Source of the DNA: Thunnus maccoyii | Lineage: Eukaryota > Chordata > Actinopteri > Scombriformes > Scombridae | Direction: 5' to 3' | DNA length: 64,000 nucleotides | NCBI RefSeq assembly: GCF_910596095.1 | Contig: NC_056548.1 | Coordinates: forward strand, 18,872,651 to 18,936,650 | Shown: one piece after another, positions 23,145 to 37,061 of the stretch | Numbering within the stretch: the first letter of the stretch is position 1 | Layout: every line of letters begins with the position of its first letter | The notes under the pieces: model-generated | Seen by the model: only the letters and a program-made list of their open reading frames with translations | Told to the model about the DNA's origin: nothing | Database searches by the model: none | Program-made: the position numbers and the translations under genes

Positions 23145-26100
23145 ATGTTCCCATTGGATGTAAAGCATCGCTGGATGTTTGTTGTGAAGATAGCAATTCT
23201 GTTCTATGGGATGTTCCCAAAAAACATCAACTCATGTGAGTAAATTTAACATGTAAAAAACATTTTCATTGTTTAAATCATTGCCAAAATATCTTGATTT
23301 TCATTGGATTTATCTTATACATGGGTAGACTGAATCTGTATTTCTCAAGACAATTTAGTGTCTGTTAATTAAAATGTATTATTTTCATTTTGTAAATTCT
23401 TCATACAGGCTCAACTGACACGCACAACCAAAGAAAAATACTTACTATAGTCAGTACTAACAACACCGGATGGACGACAGAATGTTATTCTACATTACGT
23501 AAGCTTGACAACAATGTAGAAAGATTGAAGTCTTTAATTGTAATTTTTGTAAACTGTGGTTTCACATCTTATTTCAGAGGAAGTCAATCTTAAGTACGAA
23601 GGGATTAAACTCAGTTTCAGTTTCAAGGAAAAGAAAACAGGTACTGTATGACATTATCATTAACCCAATTCAAGCTCACTACAATTTACTACAACTAGAG
23701 GGAAAATATTCCTTCATCCATGGGAAGGGTGTGGAATGTAAAGTCCAATTCCATGTACTCAGGTTGATGGTTTGGATAAAAAAATATTTAATAAATATGA
23801 GGAAAATACATTATTAAGAAAAAAAAAACACCAATGTGTCTTTCTCCTCAGTGAACCAAAACTACAATAAGTAGTCTAACTCCACACACCTGTGTTACGG
23901 TGAACAGAGTAAATATAAGCATATATTTCATCGCTAGGGAGAGTTTTGAAAAAAAGTTTTGAAAAAAAAATCTTCTCTTAGTCTTTCCAAATTGTCTGAA
24001 GCTGAAACTCACCAGAGGGGATTCAGGAAACACCTCACGAAGGGTATTATCATTCTAAATAAAGTCCAAGTCGCACCTTATATTATGCTTCATTCGGACA
24101 GCCTCTCCACTGTAACATGTGACAAAACCAGGCTTTTCTTCTTGTTACTGTCTTTTCCTCGGACAGAGTGGCTCATGCTTCTCCATGTTTTAAGACTGCT
24201 TTAGAAACCTGTGCTCATAGACTGTCTGTGTAAAGTGCTGTTGCTTGTTGACAGATTGAATTACATGAACAGTATTTGGAGATTATACTGTAAATCAGCT
24301 TTGGACATGAAAACTGTTTGATATTATGGTAAAAAGCAAATTATGATGACTTTTTTTTTTCTCCATACCAAGACAATTCTTTCTCCTGGTCATTTGATGG
24401 ATGTGTGTTAATTGTGGTTTATATTTTCAGAATGCTGTGGCACATATGGTTTCAACCCTGAGATTAACGTAAACCATAATGGAGACAGCAATTACAGCGT
24501 AATTCTGAAAAAAAACATTCTATGCAGGCAAGATATTGTACTGGTGACATCACCATTGAATAACTTCTCTTGCATGCCATCTAAGCTCTTCGACTCATCA
24601 GGTACTGCAGACATACCACTCACAATATACTGTATGTTGTCACTTAAAAAATGCAAACTAGATTTAGATCATAGTACGCTTATCGTGTGCACAATCTTAT
24701 TTCTTGTACAAATAACAGATATTGATGCAAGACTAAATGTGGTAACTAGTATTATTACAAATGATGGCTGTTCACCAGTCTGTTCCTTGGTTAAGGAGTT
24801 CATGTTTGCATGCAAAAGCAGTGAGAGACTGCCCTCTATTGGTCAAAATATTTTTTACTGGAACCAAAAAAAAGTCCTGGAAGGAATTCCTACACACACT
24901 GAACTCTTTTACTGTAATTGGTTATCTTATAGACCTTTATTTTTGTTGCAGATCAACAAAGACTTTGGAGTCATTCAAAGACTTTGGAGTGCTTGATGTC
25001 AGGTAAAATCACCAATCTACCACAGTTCTTACTTTCCATATCAGCATATATTTACAGTAATAGCACTGCTATCATCCTTAACAGGGCACATGTCTAATAA
25101 TTTTACGTTTTAATATACTTAAGGCAACAAGGTCATCAAACTGGACAAACATGACTGTGGAGAAGCCAAGGACTATGTTAAAGAAGATTGCGAAGGTATT
25201 GTATTATTTAGAGATTGTATTATTTAGAACATACTGTATCTTAGTAATCATGAGAGCACGGTATTGAAAATAAAATGTCTCTGTTTGTGTGTGTGTTTTG
25301 ATTTGCAGAGTTAGGAGATACAAAATACAATATGACATTTAGTCCTGGAAGGAACTGCTGTATTTCATGTAAGCTACCAGGAAAAAAGCCAGACGTATCT
25401 CTCAGTTACACCAGCACTGGCAACAGCACAGGGGACAAAATGTAAGTATCTAAATTATTGATAGCAGTAATACAGGAGTGGCAATCAGTAATCAGCAATG
25501 TAGTGTGCTACTCTAGAAGAAGACTATTTGTGTTTCCATTACAGAAACATCATGAATGATCTCGGCTCGCTGGTGAAACAGATGGGCAATTCCAGCACAG
25601 CAGCCATCACAATGGGTGATGTTACAGGGGTGATCTCTAAACTCCCCCAACGAATCAACGAGCAAACCAACATCAATTTGGGCATTTCGAAAAATGGTGA
25701 TATGAATGTATGTAGTTTGCCATTACACATGAGTAAAATACAATATCAAATAGGGTTAAATGCCCCCTTGTTTTGTAAGAATCGTCTTTATTTATTTATT
25801 TATTTATTTTGTAGATTCTTGAGAATAGCAACTATACGGGGGAAGGCTTCACTCGAGTGGTACAAATCCCCAAAGAGGCCAGTACCATGGCAGTAAAAAG
25901 AAATGGTTCATTTGCTGGAGTTTTGCTTTTTCCAGGAATCCAGCAGGTAAAGCTAGCGAATAAAAAAAAGGGAAGTTGACTTGATAATGTATGATTTTGT
26001 AAAAAGTAACTTTAACATAAAAATAATGTCACATAATTACATCCACATTGGAGACAGTTTTTTCATTGTGCCTGTCTTAACTGTATTCCACTCTTAACAG

Positions 26101-27954
26101 AAAAAATCAGACAGTTATTTTATCAACAGTGAGATGGTGGGAATTGAAATGGGAGCAAACATATCCAATCTCAGCCATACCATAGATATACTTTACACAA
26201 ATGTGGACAAGGTAAGAGAGATAACAGTTAAAACAGATGATAATAATAGGTTAATAATAAATGGTTATGGTAAGAATGAGTCTACTGAGTTATTTTTTTC
26301 ATTTAAATACAGAAAGGAAATATCGCCTCTTGTAGGTCATGGGATGGCAAAGGTACTGTAAAAATGTTTATAAAAGTATTCTTTTGATACTTTAAAGTTG
26401 CCTCTAACACATCAAAAGTCTATTGTGTGATGGCAGGACTTGCTCAATCCCCAGCCACTAATGTGTCTAGTGTCTTTCTAGTGTCTAGTAGCATCTTCTG
26501 TCTTTGTAGGAGAACAGGTCTGGATCACAGATGGCTGTAAGACAAAGGAGTTCAATGGCAGCATCACATGCCAGTGCACTCACCTGACATTTTTTGCAAT
26601 ACTGATGGTAAAGTAATAATAAAGTATTACAAGTAATCCCAGTTTTATTATAGCCAGCAGTGACATTTCAGGCATAATCTACCACGTCTTTCTCTTATAA
26701 ATCAGTCACCTCCAACTGGAAACATATCATCTTCGGATTTTAAGTCTCTGACCTACATCACATCAATCGGCTGTGGCCTGTCCATGTTTTTCTTGGCAGT
26801 GGCTCTCTTCATGCATTGCCTTATCAGGTAAGGAATCACAGTTTTTAATTTTAATGTAGTGTATGAGAAGCTTTTGCTGACACTACACTAACTCACTCCA
26901 CAGAAAAGGGGCAGCGACCCAAGCAACGAAGATCCTGATCAACCTCTTAGTTGCCATGTTCATCATGAACCTGTCCTTCCTGATAAATGAGACCATCTCC
27001 AAAATAGCGACCTTCGGTGTGTGTATGGTGATGGCAGCAGTTATGCACTACTCCTTGTTGGCCACTTTTACCTGGTTTTTCATAGAGGCTCTACACTTGT
27101 GCTTTAATCTATGGAAGCTCCCTGGTGGAATCAAACATTACATGACCAAGATTTGCATCACAGGATGGGGTAAGAGAAATAAAGCAAAGAAATATTGTTT
27201 ATATACCCACTATATAACCATAATGCAATGCATTATACACACAGTTGTATTTCTTTTTAGTCACACCAGCTGTAGTGGTGGTTACTCTACTTGCCTTGCA
27301 AAAATATGGTAAAGTGGTCATTTACACCAATGATGGGAATTCAGCAAAAATGTAAGTAACTCTTACACACTACAAATTTGATAACGCCTCTTTTATCCAC
27401 AAAAAGACATTCACGTTGTGCATAATTATGATCTTATTTATGATTTTCAGGTGCTGGATTCCTGATGCAGCTATCCACCAGGGGGTGAATGTGGGTTACT
27501 ATGCTGTAGTTTTCATCTTCACCGTTAGCATATTCATCATAACTGTGCGGCAGATTGTTCTGTTTAAGCACACAGCAGGGAAAACTCAACACGGCAGCTC
27601 CACCAAGACAAACACCTTCTCAATTGTGGGCCTGTTCTTCCTGCTGGGCATCACCTGGGCCTTTGCCTTCTTCAGTCATGAACCTATGCTCATACCCTCC
27701 TACTATATCTTCACCATCCTCAACTCCTTTCAAGGTAGACTCCAAATACACATGCAACAATTTGAACTATACCCAATCAGGCTAATTCACTTTTCATTTA
27801 GTAAAATGTCTCTGCCATGATTTTTGCAGGTTTCTTCCTGTTCATCTACTATTACACTTCCAGCAAGATTGTTGAAGAGAACACAGGCTCCTCAGACAGA
27901 AGCAGTGGCAGCAAGGAAATATCAAAGACAGTTCTCACATCTCCATATCAGTAA
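23145..27954 (+). CDS. Adhesion G protein-coupled receptor, G-subfamily-like, 17 coding exons, 700 aa
   Basis: Exons: 23145-23235, 23409-23498, 23578-23640, 24431-24601, 24952-25002, 25124-25195, 25309-25441, 25545-25707, 25815-25946, 26101-26211, 26313-26352, 26510-26607, 26706-26827, 26904-27169, 27261-27351, 27451-27734, 27830-27954. All junctions are GT-AG and the frame closes exactly (2103 nt). Residues 1-30 resemble a signal peptide. The ectodomain is Cys- and Asn-rich, with no second domain recognised before the GAIN region. The GPS motif is intact: C366, W369, W377, C382, C393, C395 and H397-L398/T399, the self-cleavage point that frees a tethered agonist TFFAILM. TM1-TM7 span about 419-665. 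TM3 carries [18 protein letters not shown], and Cys before TM3 and in ECL2 (AKMCWI) can pair. The tail is short and Ser-rich. Subfamily G fits best; the ligand is unknown and a group-F relative is less likely. Confidence 0.9.
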
Positions 27955-29005
27955 AGTGTGTATATGCTTTTTCAAACGAGAGAAAATGTCCCATGACTGA
28001 GATTATTTTTGTCACAAGAGGGCAGCATTTTATTTCATATAGTAAAGTAGATCCTCTGCTGATAAGTTGCTGTGAAAAACTTTCTCATTTTTCCTGACGC
28101 TTCTTTTCCATGAAATGCCTTGTATTCTTGAGTGAATGACTAACCTGCTCTGAAATGGCTCATTTGATGTACATTCATTGAGAAAAATATCCAATGAGTT
28201 GAGCACTGATGGAGAGATATGTAGAGTTAGTCTCCTGGAAGTCATTTGTGTTGATGACTCCCTGTTTCAACAGAAGCCTCGTCTTACTCACTGTGAAACT
28301 TGCAAATAACATGATTCACTCAGAATATATGACAGACTTGCGTAAACATAGTTTCACTCATACGCTGGAATGCAGTGTGTAAATGTTTAGGAAGAAAAAG
28401 AAAAAACCCTTTTATGACTGATGTGGTTGTCATATGGACTGGAGATTGCAAAACGCAGAGAAAACAAGGTGAAGGGAAGTCTTGTCCCTCACATACTGTA
28501 CAGTGTTGGGGGCCGAGTTAGCCAGCTAGCGCTTTGCGTGCCTGCAGATAATTACCTTGTGCCTACAGAGAGCAGTATCCACTGCGCAGGGAGCCTTAAC
28601 TGGCTGACAAGAAATGAGCTCATGGCTACCTATAGTGATAAGAGGCTTGAGGGCATGCAACTATTTTCCAAAATATGACTGTGTTAAATTAGAATTTATA
28701 GTATTTAAGTAGTTTAAGTGTGTCTTGGTGAACTGTTAATTAGCTTTTTTTCCACTCTACTTTTTAATTTGAATTTTTTTATTTATTTATTATTTAGTTT
28801 TAGTTTTTTAATTCAAATTTTGCCATAAAAGGCACACAATAACTTCATTTATTTGATGATCTGCCATCCTCTTGAATTGTTTTACTTTGATGTTATTGCT
28901 TTAATCAGTGGTTCAAGACAAACCTGTAATTACTTTTGATGTAGCGTGCTGAAGAAGAAATAGCTGTAAGAAAGTTTTGCAATAAAGTTTTGAGTTATGA
29001 CATCT
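27955..29005 (+). other. Probable 3' UTR of the adhesion GPCR
   Basis: About 1 kb follows the stop codon before the AATAAA at 28981-28986, which is followed by a GT-rich stretch (catcttgtgtgg) suited to cleavage. Only spurious short frames occur here. Earlier polyadenylation is possible but no other clear signal was seen. Confidence 0.5.
28981..28986 (+). terminator. Polyadenylation signal AATAAA, adhesion GPCR
   Basis: Canonical hexamer with a downstream GT-rich element, about 1 kb past the receptor stop codon and on the same strand. Confidence 0.5.
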
Positions 29006-32000
29006 TGTGTGGACACTGGAGTAGTCTTTCCTTAAGCAGATCTTTGGGACTGTGGGGTTGGAGAGTGACATTCAAGAAGTGAAGCCTGTTTATTTATCTA
29101 TGACTGATTAATCTTCTAAATGACCACAGCGTGCCAGCCAAAAACTAGAGTAATTACTGCCATACACATCTGATTTGTATTTCACCCCCCCAAAAAAGCC
29201 CTTTCATGCAAAGCACAGCAGGCTTCTATGGTGTACCTGTGTGTGTCCGTTAATGTGGGCTCACTAGGTACGCCGCTGCAGAACCTTCGTCTGTGAACTT
29301 ACTGTGTGAGCTGCAATTCACAAATCACAGCTCTGAGCAAATGATGGTGAAGCACGCTGCAGATTTGAGCAAAATGAATGAGCAAAAGATCAATAACCTT
29401 CAGCCAATCTTTCATTTTCTGTTAAAGGTTCTCACACAGAGATTATGATTTAAAGTGTCATTTTATTGCTTTTCTTGAAAACATAAATTAGACATCTCTA
29501 AGAAATGTATGAAAGGAAGTCCTTGTGTTGAGACCTCTGGGAACATTTTAATAAGTATGTCAATCTAAATTATTTCAAAATGAGAAGTGTGAAGAATGTT
29601 CAATTTTCACACCATCCCATAAAACTGTCTGTTACCAGAGTGAAAATGTGGCCACCAGAGTAAAACCTAACATGTGTAGATGTGTTTCCTTTTTGTGGAG
29701 GGAAACTGAGAAAACACTTTTAATTGTTCTCAGCCTTAAACCATATGTACAGTAGTGGCTTGGATAACCACCAACACATTGGCATGCATCTCCAGATTTT
29801 GTAAGACTGTCCAATGACACAAAATACTGTCTCTGTAATACTGACACATCATGAGTGGAACACACTTCTTCTGGATTGTAAATGAATCATTCCTTAAAAG
29901 TACATAATCTGCTCCAAAGTCGTCCTTCTAATCTCACTTTCCTTGGTCTTTATTAGAACAGGAATAACAAGAATAACTCTGTTCCTAATCACAGCCAAAG
30001 TGTGAATAGGTTTGGTTTTATGAGTAGCGTATTTCAGGTGCAGGAAAAGAGACATCGGCTTTGTGTGTATTTTATTAAATGGAGTCTGGACTCAGTCCTG
30101 CCCCGTAAAAGCCAAATTGCTGATCTCAAATGACCTATAAAGCCTGAGGTCTTGTTCCAGGAACCTTGCGTGTTTAGAGGAAATACGATTAGTCAAATAT
30201 AACTACCCATGCAGTTGGTTGTATATTTTATTTAATTTGATAATAATGTACACCTATCTATATAACTGGCTTTTATCAACTTGGAGTCAACATGGAAATC
30301 AAAAATTTAACCTTTCTTGCAGTACAAATGTATGAAAATACAAAATAACTAACTGGATTTTATTTTATGCACCCCTGTTTTGACTTTTTCTTTGGGTCAA
30401 GGCAGCACACTTCCTAGCGCCCCCCTCTCCCTTCTCCTTTTTCATAAATCCTCAAAATGATTTATTTCCTAGTAACTTTGCTCGTGAAATTGATGTGGAC
30501 CCGGGGCCTTTGTAGCGTCTGGTTTCCCTGCTGGCTGCAGTAAAAATCAGGCTGAGGTCTAGGCGCGGGGCAGCGCTTGCGTGACTGCAGAGTGGGGGAG
30601 CACCGACCATAAGTCTCGGCGCAGGGGCACCTGTGAGCGCCCCGCCTCCTTGCATGTCACGATGTGGCCCCAGACTTAAAGCACTGAGGTTGATAGATTT
30701 GAGAGCCCATAGTTAAGTGTGCAGATTTATGATAGGCGGTTGCAGCACGTCAGAGAAACTGTGTTACTTTTGCAGGGAGCACGAAATGAGGCCTCTTCCT
30801 ACAGGAAAACAGGGAGAGAACAGGAAAAAAAAAATCTAAGGTGCTTTCAGGTTACTGGCCGTGACTTGGGAAACCTTCCAAACAACACACCGCCTCGTTG
30901 TAATTTGGGAGGGGTGGCCAGATGGCTGTGAATGCATGCACAGCTCTTGAATGAGATGAACTGTCTTTCCCAAGTTTTGGAGGTCAATTTGAGCTCTGTC
31001 TTTGCTGCTCATCAACATCTTTCATCAGGTGGGGAGGTGATGCTGTGAAAGCAAAGGGTGTGGAGGGGTCACAAAAGGGAAGAAACAGAAGGGAGGGGGA
31101 GGTGACTGAGGGCGTGACCTGTTGAAACATTCAGATTGAAAACCTGACCTCTGGATTTCAAGCTTCTCCTCCCTGCAGTTGCTTGTCTCCCCTTCTCACG
31201 TCATGTGCAACAGCAGGAAGGATCATTCCCCTTCATGTCACGTAATGGGGTTCTCTTCGTCCCTCCATGACCTAGAGGCTCCTCATCACTCACTGCTGTG
31301 TGAAGCAGAGGGTCTGATAAAAGTGAAAAAAATTAAGAACCCTCACAAATTTAAATCTATCCATCAACTATCACCAGGTTTATCACAATCACTCTATCAC
31401 ACAGCTGACACTATAGAAGTATGTGGTTCTGTTGCACGATTTGCATGCAACAGTTCAAGAGGAATCTTGTGGTGCTTTTTGTTCAGCCATCAGACGACAA
31501 ATAATAATTGAAAACGGATGAGTGGATTTATGATGTTTGTCACTATACACTTTCAATAAAATAACTTTCAGTGGCAGCAAGGAAAGTTGTAATTTACAGT
31601 TTCCACAGAGCTTTAAGAGCAGCCTAAAAAAACCCAAACATTGTCAGTATCAAATAAAAAATGTGATTAATTTTAAAAATCTTCACAGTAATTTATATTC
31701 AAGACTCTGTTATACATGTCATTATATCATCTTTTTTCTTAGAGGAAACTGCTGCCAGCATTTCACTCTACAGTATTTCCTCATTCAAGCAGGATTTAAA
31801 CAGACCTCATAACTACTAGTTTGGTCCCACACTTTAGAGACATGAAAGCTCATGGTTAAAAAGCTAAAGCCGCCTGGATTCACTCATACTGTGCCTAGTT
31901 TGCTTGCTATTGACTTGGCTGTTGTATAGCCTTTAAAATTCACACTTGGTGAAGTTGTGGTATTTGCTTCACACAAATGGTGCAGGCATTCCCACAATGA

Positions 32001-32225
32001 CGATGACAAAATCGTTTACTGGAGGGACTGATTCACCCGCTGCTTTAATGCTGCAGAATAACAAAATCTTCACTGGGAGAAACTGAACATTTGGTTTGTC
32101 TGCTAGAAGGCATCTACAGTGTGAACCTTCTATAGTGGCTGCAGTTTAGGCAATTAATAACATGTGTGTGTGCACCAGAAACATTTCATGAATGTGAATT
32201 TAAAAAATTGCAAACGTCAACTCAC
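29006..32225. other. Intergenic, no gene recognised
   Basis: No protein-coding exon recognised. It contains the GC-rich patch at 30480-30660 described separately. The rest is AT-rich with short spurious frames. Confidence 0.45.
30480..30660. promoter_or_regulatory. Isolated GC-/CpG-rich patch
   Basis: A stretch with words such as acccggggcc, aggcgcggggcagcgc, tctcggcgcaggg and gagcgccccgcc, in otherwise AT-rich DNA. It includes TTGCGTGAC at 30577-30585, a good AhR/ARNT core. No start codon, TATA box or following exon was recognised, so it may be an enhancer, an orphan CpG island or an unannotated first exon. Confidence 0.35.
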
Positions 32226-32720
32226 TTTAAAGCTGTACTAATCAATATTTTTTATATTATAAATTTTAAAAAAAACTTTGTGTAATGTGAAAGGGCTCTC
32301 TTGCAGTAGCAAACCCCTAAAGAATTATCACCTAACTCTGCAGTTCCCCTTAGCTGTATGGCGCTTTTTAGCGTCTTTCAGCACATTGTTTTGGTTTTCC
32401 AACTTTACTATTTTGGTTCATTCTCATCACACACTTTATGACCTGACAAACACCCAACTGCAGGCAAGTATGGTTAGCAACTAGCTAGTGAACATAGAGA
32501 TGCATTTAGCAGCTAAAGAGCCAAATATTTCATTCAGGAGTTGGTGAAGCCAAAACTAGAGCTAAAAGGCTAATTTTGCTCCCTGTCTGCCGGATGTTCG
32601 CTGTATCAACTTTATAAGGTGACTATATATTAGTTGTTGTGTTTAAAGGCCCCTAAGTGGCCAAAAACAATCAATAAATGCCGTAAAGTTAGTAGTACAG
32701 TTATAGAAATGTGTTTAAAG
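32226..32720. mobile_element. Probable MITE bounded by TTTAAAG
   Basis: A segment starting TTTAAAGCTGTACTAATC and ending GTGTTTAAAG, with identical 7-mers TTTAAAG at 32226-32232 and 32714-32720. The interior has repeat-like words (agctaaagagcc, ggcccctaagtggcc). The element at 59734-60213 has the same TTAAAGCTG opening and TTTAAAG closing. Internal inverted repeats are weak, so the boundaries are tentative. Confidence 0.5.
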
Positions 32721-34379
32721 TTATATTGTGAGACCTATGTGGAGAAAATGTTCCTGTTTTCTGTCTCATGTGAAATCCTGAAGAAAGAGATCAATCTTGT
32801 GTTGTAAAATGTCTATGAGTGTGTGTTTCTTTGTCTCAGTAGTACATGTATACGTGTGCATATGTATCTATAGCATGTGTGCATCCTGAGTCCAAAGGGA
32901 TCCGATTTCCATTTAGCTACACTGCTGCTAAAGCATGATAAACTGTCTGTTTCCTCTGTCTCACACTCCGCAAGGAGCTATTTATCACCCCATAATGCTC
33001 TCCTCTACACATCCAAGTGTGAGAATATATTCTTCCATATAAATAAATGAACTAAGATCACATGAGAAGACAAATATGGAAAGCATCCATTCTCGTGCCA
33101 ATCCTAATCAAATCTTGTTTGTATATGTTTGTTTGCATTTGGGTTAGTGGCAGTATAATGTGACGGACCACCAGAAAAGTTTGTTTCCTGGAACAGCAAA
33201 GGAAGGTTGTGTTTTCATCTTTTCCATGGTTCATTTTAAATGTCCCTTGTTTGTCATTTATGGCAGTCCCAGAACATAAGGATGTGGCTCTTCTAAGTAA
33301 TTTGTGTATTGTCCCAATATGTGGTCCAGCTCTTTTACTATATGGTATTGGACAAACCACACAATTTGGGCTTGATGAGAATTCATTTGGGGCAAATAAA
33401 TCATCTGAATGTTTTGCTTTGAATGTGTCCATTAAACACACGCAATGAAATTTCTCCCCTGTGATGCAGTAGTTGGTCAGTAATAACATGTTTAAATATC
33501 ATGTGAAAATTTCACAACTCTGTGCTGGGAATGTAAGTTATAAGGACCAAGGAGACCAAAAAAGCAATCTGACTTGGTGAGCTCCTTCCTGTTCCACAGC
33601 TCCTCGTTAGAGACTAGTGTCTGCGTTTATAGCCAAAGCATGACTTTCAGCGTCCAGAGCCAGACAGCTCCAAGTGATTCCATCCCAGCAGAGGTATTGA
33701 CTGAAGCGGTGGCAGAGGTTAATCCGGAACATACTTGTGACTATGTCGGGCTGTGTTATCCTGCTGTCCTGACATACTGCTTGATTTATGGGCCTCGTCT
33801 TGCTGCTGTTCACCATGTCTCTTCTCTGATTTAAAGGATTAGTGGGAAGTGACATCAGCTGGAGTTCCCTGCTTCTCCGCCTATGCTCATGATTTTCATA
33901 GAGGTCTGTGTCTCTAGATGTCCGTGTGTGTGTGTGTTGTGTGTGCTTTAACCAGGTGGAATTATCATGTGATAACTCCAGCACAATTCATCCCACACCT
34001 CCATGTAGAAGTATCTTCTGTTCCAATCTCATTTTGTTTTGTTGAGTCTAATGATAGTTCACTAAACACTGTGGAGAGTAAGATCAACACAGTCAGTGAA
34101 ACCCAGTCTTCATCCAGGGAATTAAGACCACATGTGCATATTTGCTCATTTTGCCTGCTCTCAATTCAAATCTTATCTATATAGTTATTACAAAATTTAA
34201 AAAAGCTTAATGCATTTGTTTGCTGACTGCTTTTGTGTCTACTTGAGGGTTTCACTTCTTGAAGTTGTGGTATTTACATTGGTTGCCCGTACAAGACAAC
34301 TCCATAGAGATATTAGAACCAGCCAAATATCTGGAGAGAAATTCAGTCTATATTAGATGATTCTGAACCTCAATATTTA

Positions 34380-34760
34380 CATCTGATACCAATGGCAATG
34401 CAAATGCAGGAAGTAGTGTGCCCTTCTACGGCCATGGAGGTTGGAGCAGTGAACGGGAATGCAGCACATTTGATTTTCATGTAGGAGTTTGGAATTTGTG
34501 TCTCATCACAACTTGTGTTTTTTTTAACTGTAACCCATGATCTTTCCCTAACCTTAATCAAGTGTTTCAGTTGCCTAAACCTGACCCTATTCTATTTTCC
34601 ATAACCACCATTTTTCCCTAACCTTAACTTTGCCATGTGTAGATGTTGTAGAAAGCAAGAAGCAAATTTATTGGCATTGCGTGTAAGAAAAAGTTGGCGT
34701 TGAATGAAATCCGGGGTTTTGCAGAATCGTCCAATATGGACATTCTTGTTCGGATATGTG
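34380..34760. repeat. Dispersed repeat with CCCTAACC words, copy A
   Basis: Contains ATGATCTTTCCCTAACCTTA, CCTAAACCTGACC, TTTTTCCCTAACCTTAAC and GGGTTTTGCAGAATCGTCCA. The last of these and the ATGATCTTTCCCTAACC word recur at 38290-38500, showing a shared interspersed repeat. Confidence 0.65.
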
Positions 34761-36328
34761 GTTAATAGAACACAAGTACACAGTCAATTTGGGCTGATTG
34801 TTGCTGAGTGTTGGTGAATTTGACTACTGGAAGACCAAAAGTGTCCCCTATTTGTCCATATATGGCTGCTAGATTCAGCTAGGTTTTGGGGGTGGACACT
34901 TGGAATGATATGGGCTGAATCAGCTCCAGTTATCAGTTTCAACAGATTCTGAGGCAACATTCATCACTGATCTGACATAAGCTGGAAAGGAGCTGCTGAG
35001 TCAAGCCAATTTGGCTAACTGGGAAACGATAGCTAACAGACGGCTTATCAGTATCCTGTTTATCAGCATCAGCATCCAGTCCTTCATCTGTGTCTACACA
35101 GGATGCGGTCAGGCACAGGATTGAGTGTAGGTCACCCATGTTTTCGCAGAGCCCAACACACATTCACTATATTTACACGCATAAAATGGAAGAAAATAGA
35201 CTGGATGTGTAGAAACGCCCTTTGGGTCGCAGTAACGAGCATAAAGTGCAAGTGAAACATTACCCAATACGCACCCTGTGTAGACAGCTGTACTGATAAT
35301 AAGCGTATCTGTTCCGTCAGATGTGCGTGATGAGTCAGAAGACTTAAAAAATGAGACTGAACCACCTCCTGTGTAGACAAACTGTTCTGTGGAAGTAAAT
35401 ATCCCCCATAGATTTTTTATGTTTTAGTGTTTTTCTGCAAGATATGTAAAAGAACCACATTTTTCTTCTACTTTCTCTCATAGTTTTTGTAACTTCTCAC
35501 GGTTGTAAATGTATAAATGAGATTTTACCAGTAAAGCAATTTTTTTTTTTTCAAAAGCACCAGAATGCAGAGCAACAACTAATATGACAATGATGATATT
35601 CATCATTGTCATTTTGTATTTGCTTTGCAGGACAAGTTTCACAAGAAAAGAGTTTTAAAACAGAAGTTGGAGTGAAGATTTTGCAAGTTTTTCAGATAAG
35701 TATCTAAAGTTTTTGTTACCCAATGTCAGAACTCAATATGACCCACTTTTGTAAATGTTTTTGTAACATGATTAAGTAACTTCAAAGTTATACTTGTTTT
35801 TCACATTTCATAAGTTTTACTCCCCTATGTATCATCACAGTGTGCTGTTGTCTGCATTGAATGTGAACAGATTCAGCAGTGAGAAGCCTTTAAAATGCAT
35901 TTGCCTTGCATGAACCTATTTTGCAGATTCGTGTTAATCCTGTCCCGTTCCTCCTATCTATATTCGTATACCCACTCAGAATACAAAAGAAGAAATTTGG
36001 CAGGAGAGAGTGAGAATGTGCAGACACACGAATGTTAGTGTGAGCATTTGTTGGATTACATCAGTGGGAACAAGTGAAATCACCACACACTGCCACGATC
36101 CTCATGCTCCCTTTTTTCTGCAGCACTCTCTGTGGATGGCAACTGGGACGGTAAACTCTGAGTGACCTGCCTGTGCATGTCATTCCTCAAAAGCAGTTAC
36201 AGTGGGGCATATTTCCCTTTGACCAGGCAGGGAGGTCACACACTCAAATATACTAGCCACACATTACCACGCAAATGCAAAGCACAGAGCTCTTTCAGCT
36301 AGTCATCCTGGATTGTCTCCACATCCCC

Positions 36329-36365
36329 ACACACACACACACACACCACCACCACCACCACCACC
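36329..36365. repeat. (CA)n-(CAC)n compound microsatellite
   Basis: A short CA run passes directly into CAC trinucleotides. Confidence 0.9.
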
Positions 36366-37061
36366 TCCACCAACACCTCTGCCATTGCTCCACTCTAAGA
36401 TGACCCCTCCCTGAGCGTGGTCAGAATGTGCCTTTCACATGGGCGGCTGGCCAAAGCAAATAAACCAGCGACATGCCAGCTAACGAGGGCATGAACGGGG
36501 TCAGAGGGGGGGCTTGCCGGGGGGTGCCAGGAGTGACAGAGGGAGGGACATGGTCACGCAAAGAAAACAAGCCCAGCAAGAGCAAGCCAGCCTTCTCACG
36601 CAGGGGCCCAGACATGTGTCTTGTCATGCAACAGCCACCCCATCAACCCAAATTAGGGCTGACGGAGGTAATAAAGCGAGGGAGCGAAGGAGGAGAAAGA
36701 GGGGAGAGAAGAGCAATCCCCTCCTTCTCTTTAGAGAGTGTGAAAGTGAGAGGGAGGATATATTCACCTTTTAGGAGACTCTTACAAAACAACTCTGGTT
36801 ACCTCAGTGTACCTCACAGTGGCAGGCTCTTTGCATGGTGAAGCCTCAGCAGTCAGATCTATCTTATTCACACACACCTTGTCCTCAGTTAACCTTCAAT
36901 GAAAAGCAATTTTTGAGAACATGAGGGGTTTTGTCATCAATTTTCTTGAAAGCAAGTAGATGTAAGGAAAGGTACAGATACAGGTAGGCGGGAGACTAGG
37001 GTTTGCATCCCATTACAAACCTGCAACCACAACCACAATCTTTCCCAAACTATAACCAAGT

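Larger units (their letters stand above)
32721..37061. other. Intergenic, no gene recognised
   Basis: No exon recognised. It holds the dispersed CCCTAACC-type repeat at 34380-34760, and (CA)n running into (CAC)n at 36329-36365. A purine/GC-richer block at 36400-36850 has overlapping open frames of biased composition but no motif. Confidence 0.45.

Noticed and set aside
24412..24996. 194-codon continuous frame in the adhesion GPCR locus
   Set aside because: It is exon 4 read through its donor into the next intron; splicing at 24601 to 24952 keeps the receptor frame.
33574..33834. 86-codon plus-strand frame
   Set aside because: No recognisable motif or flanking exons; a minus-strand frame overlaps it as well.
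36473..36841. 122-codon plus-strand frame
   Set aside because: Purine- and Gly/Arg-biased composition, with overlapping frames in other phases; no motif.
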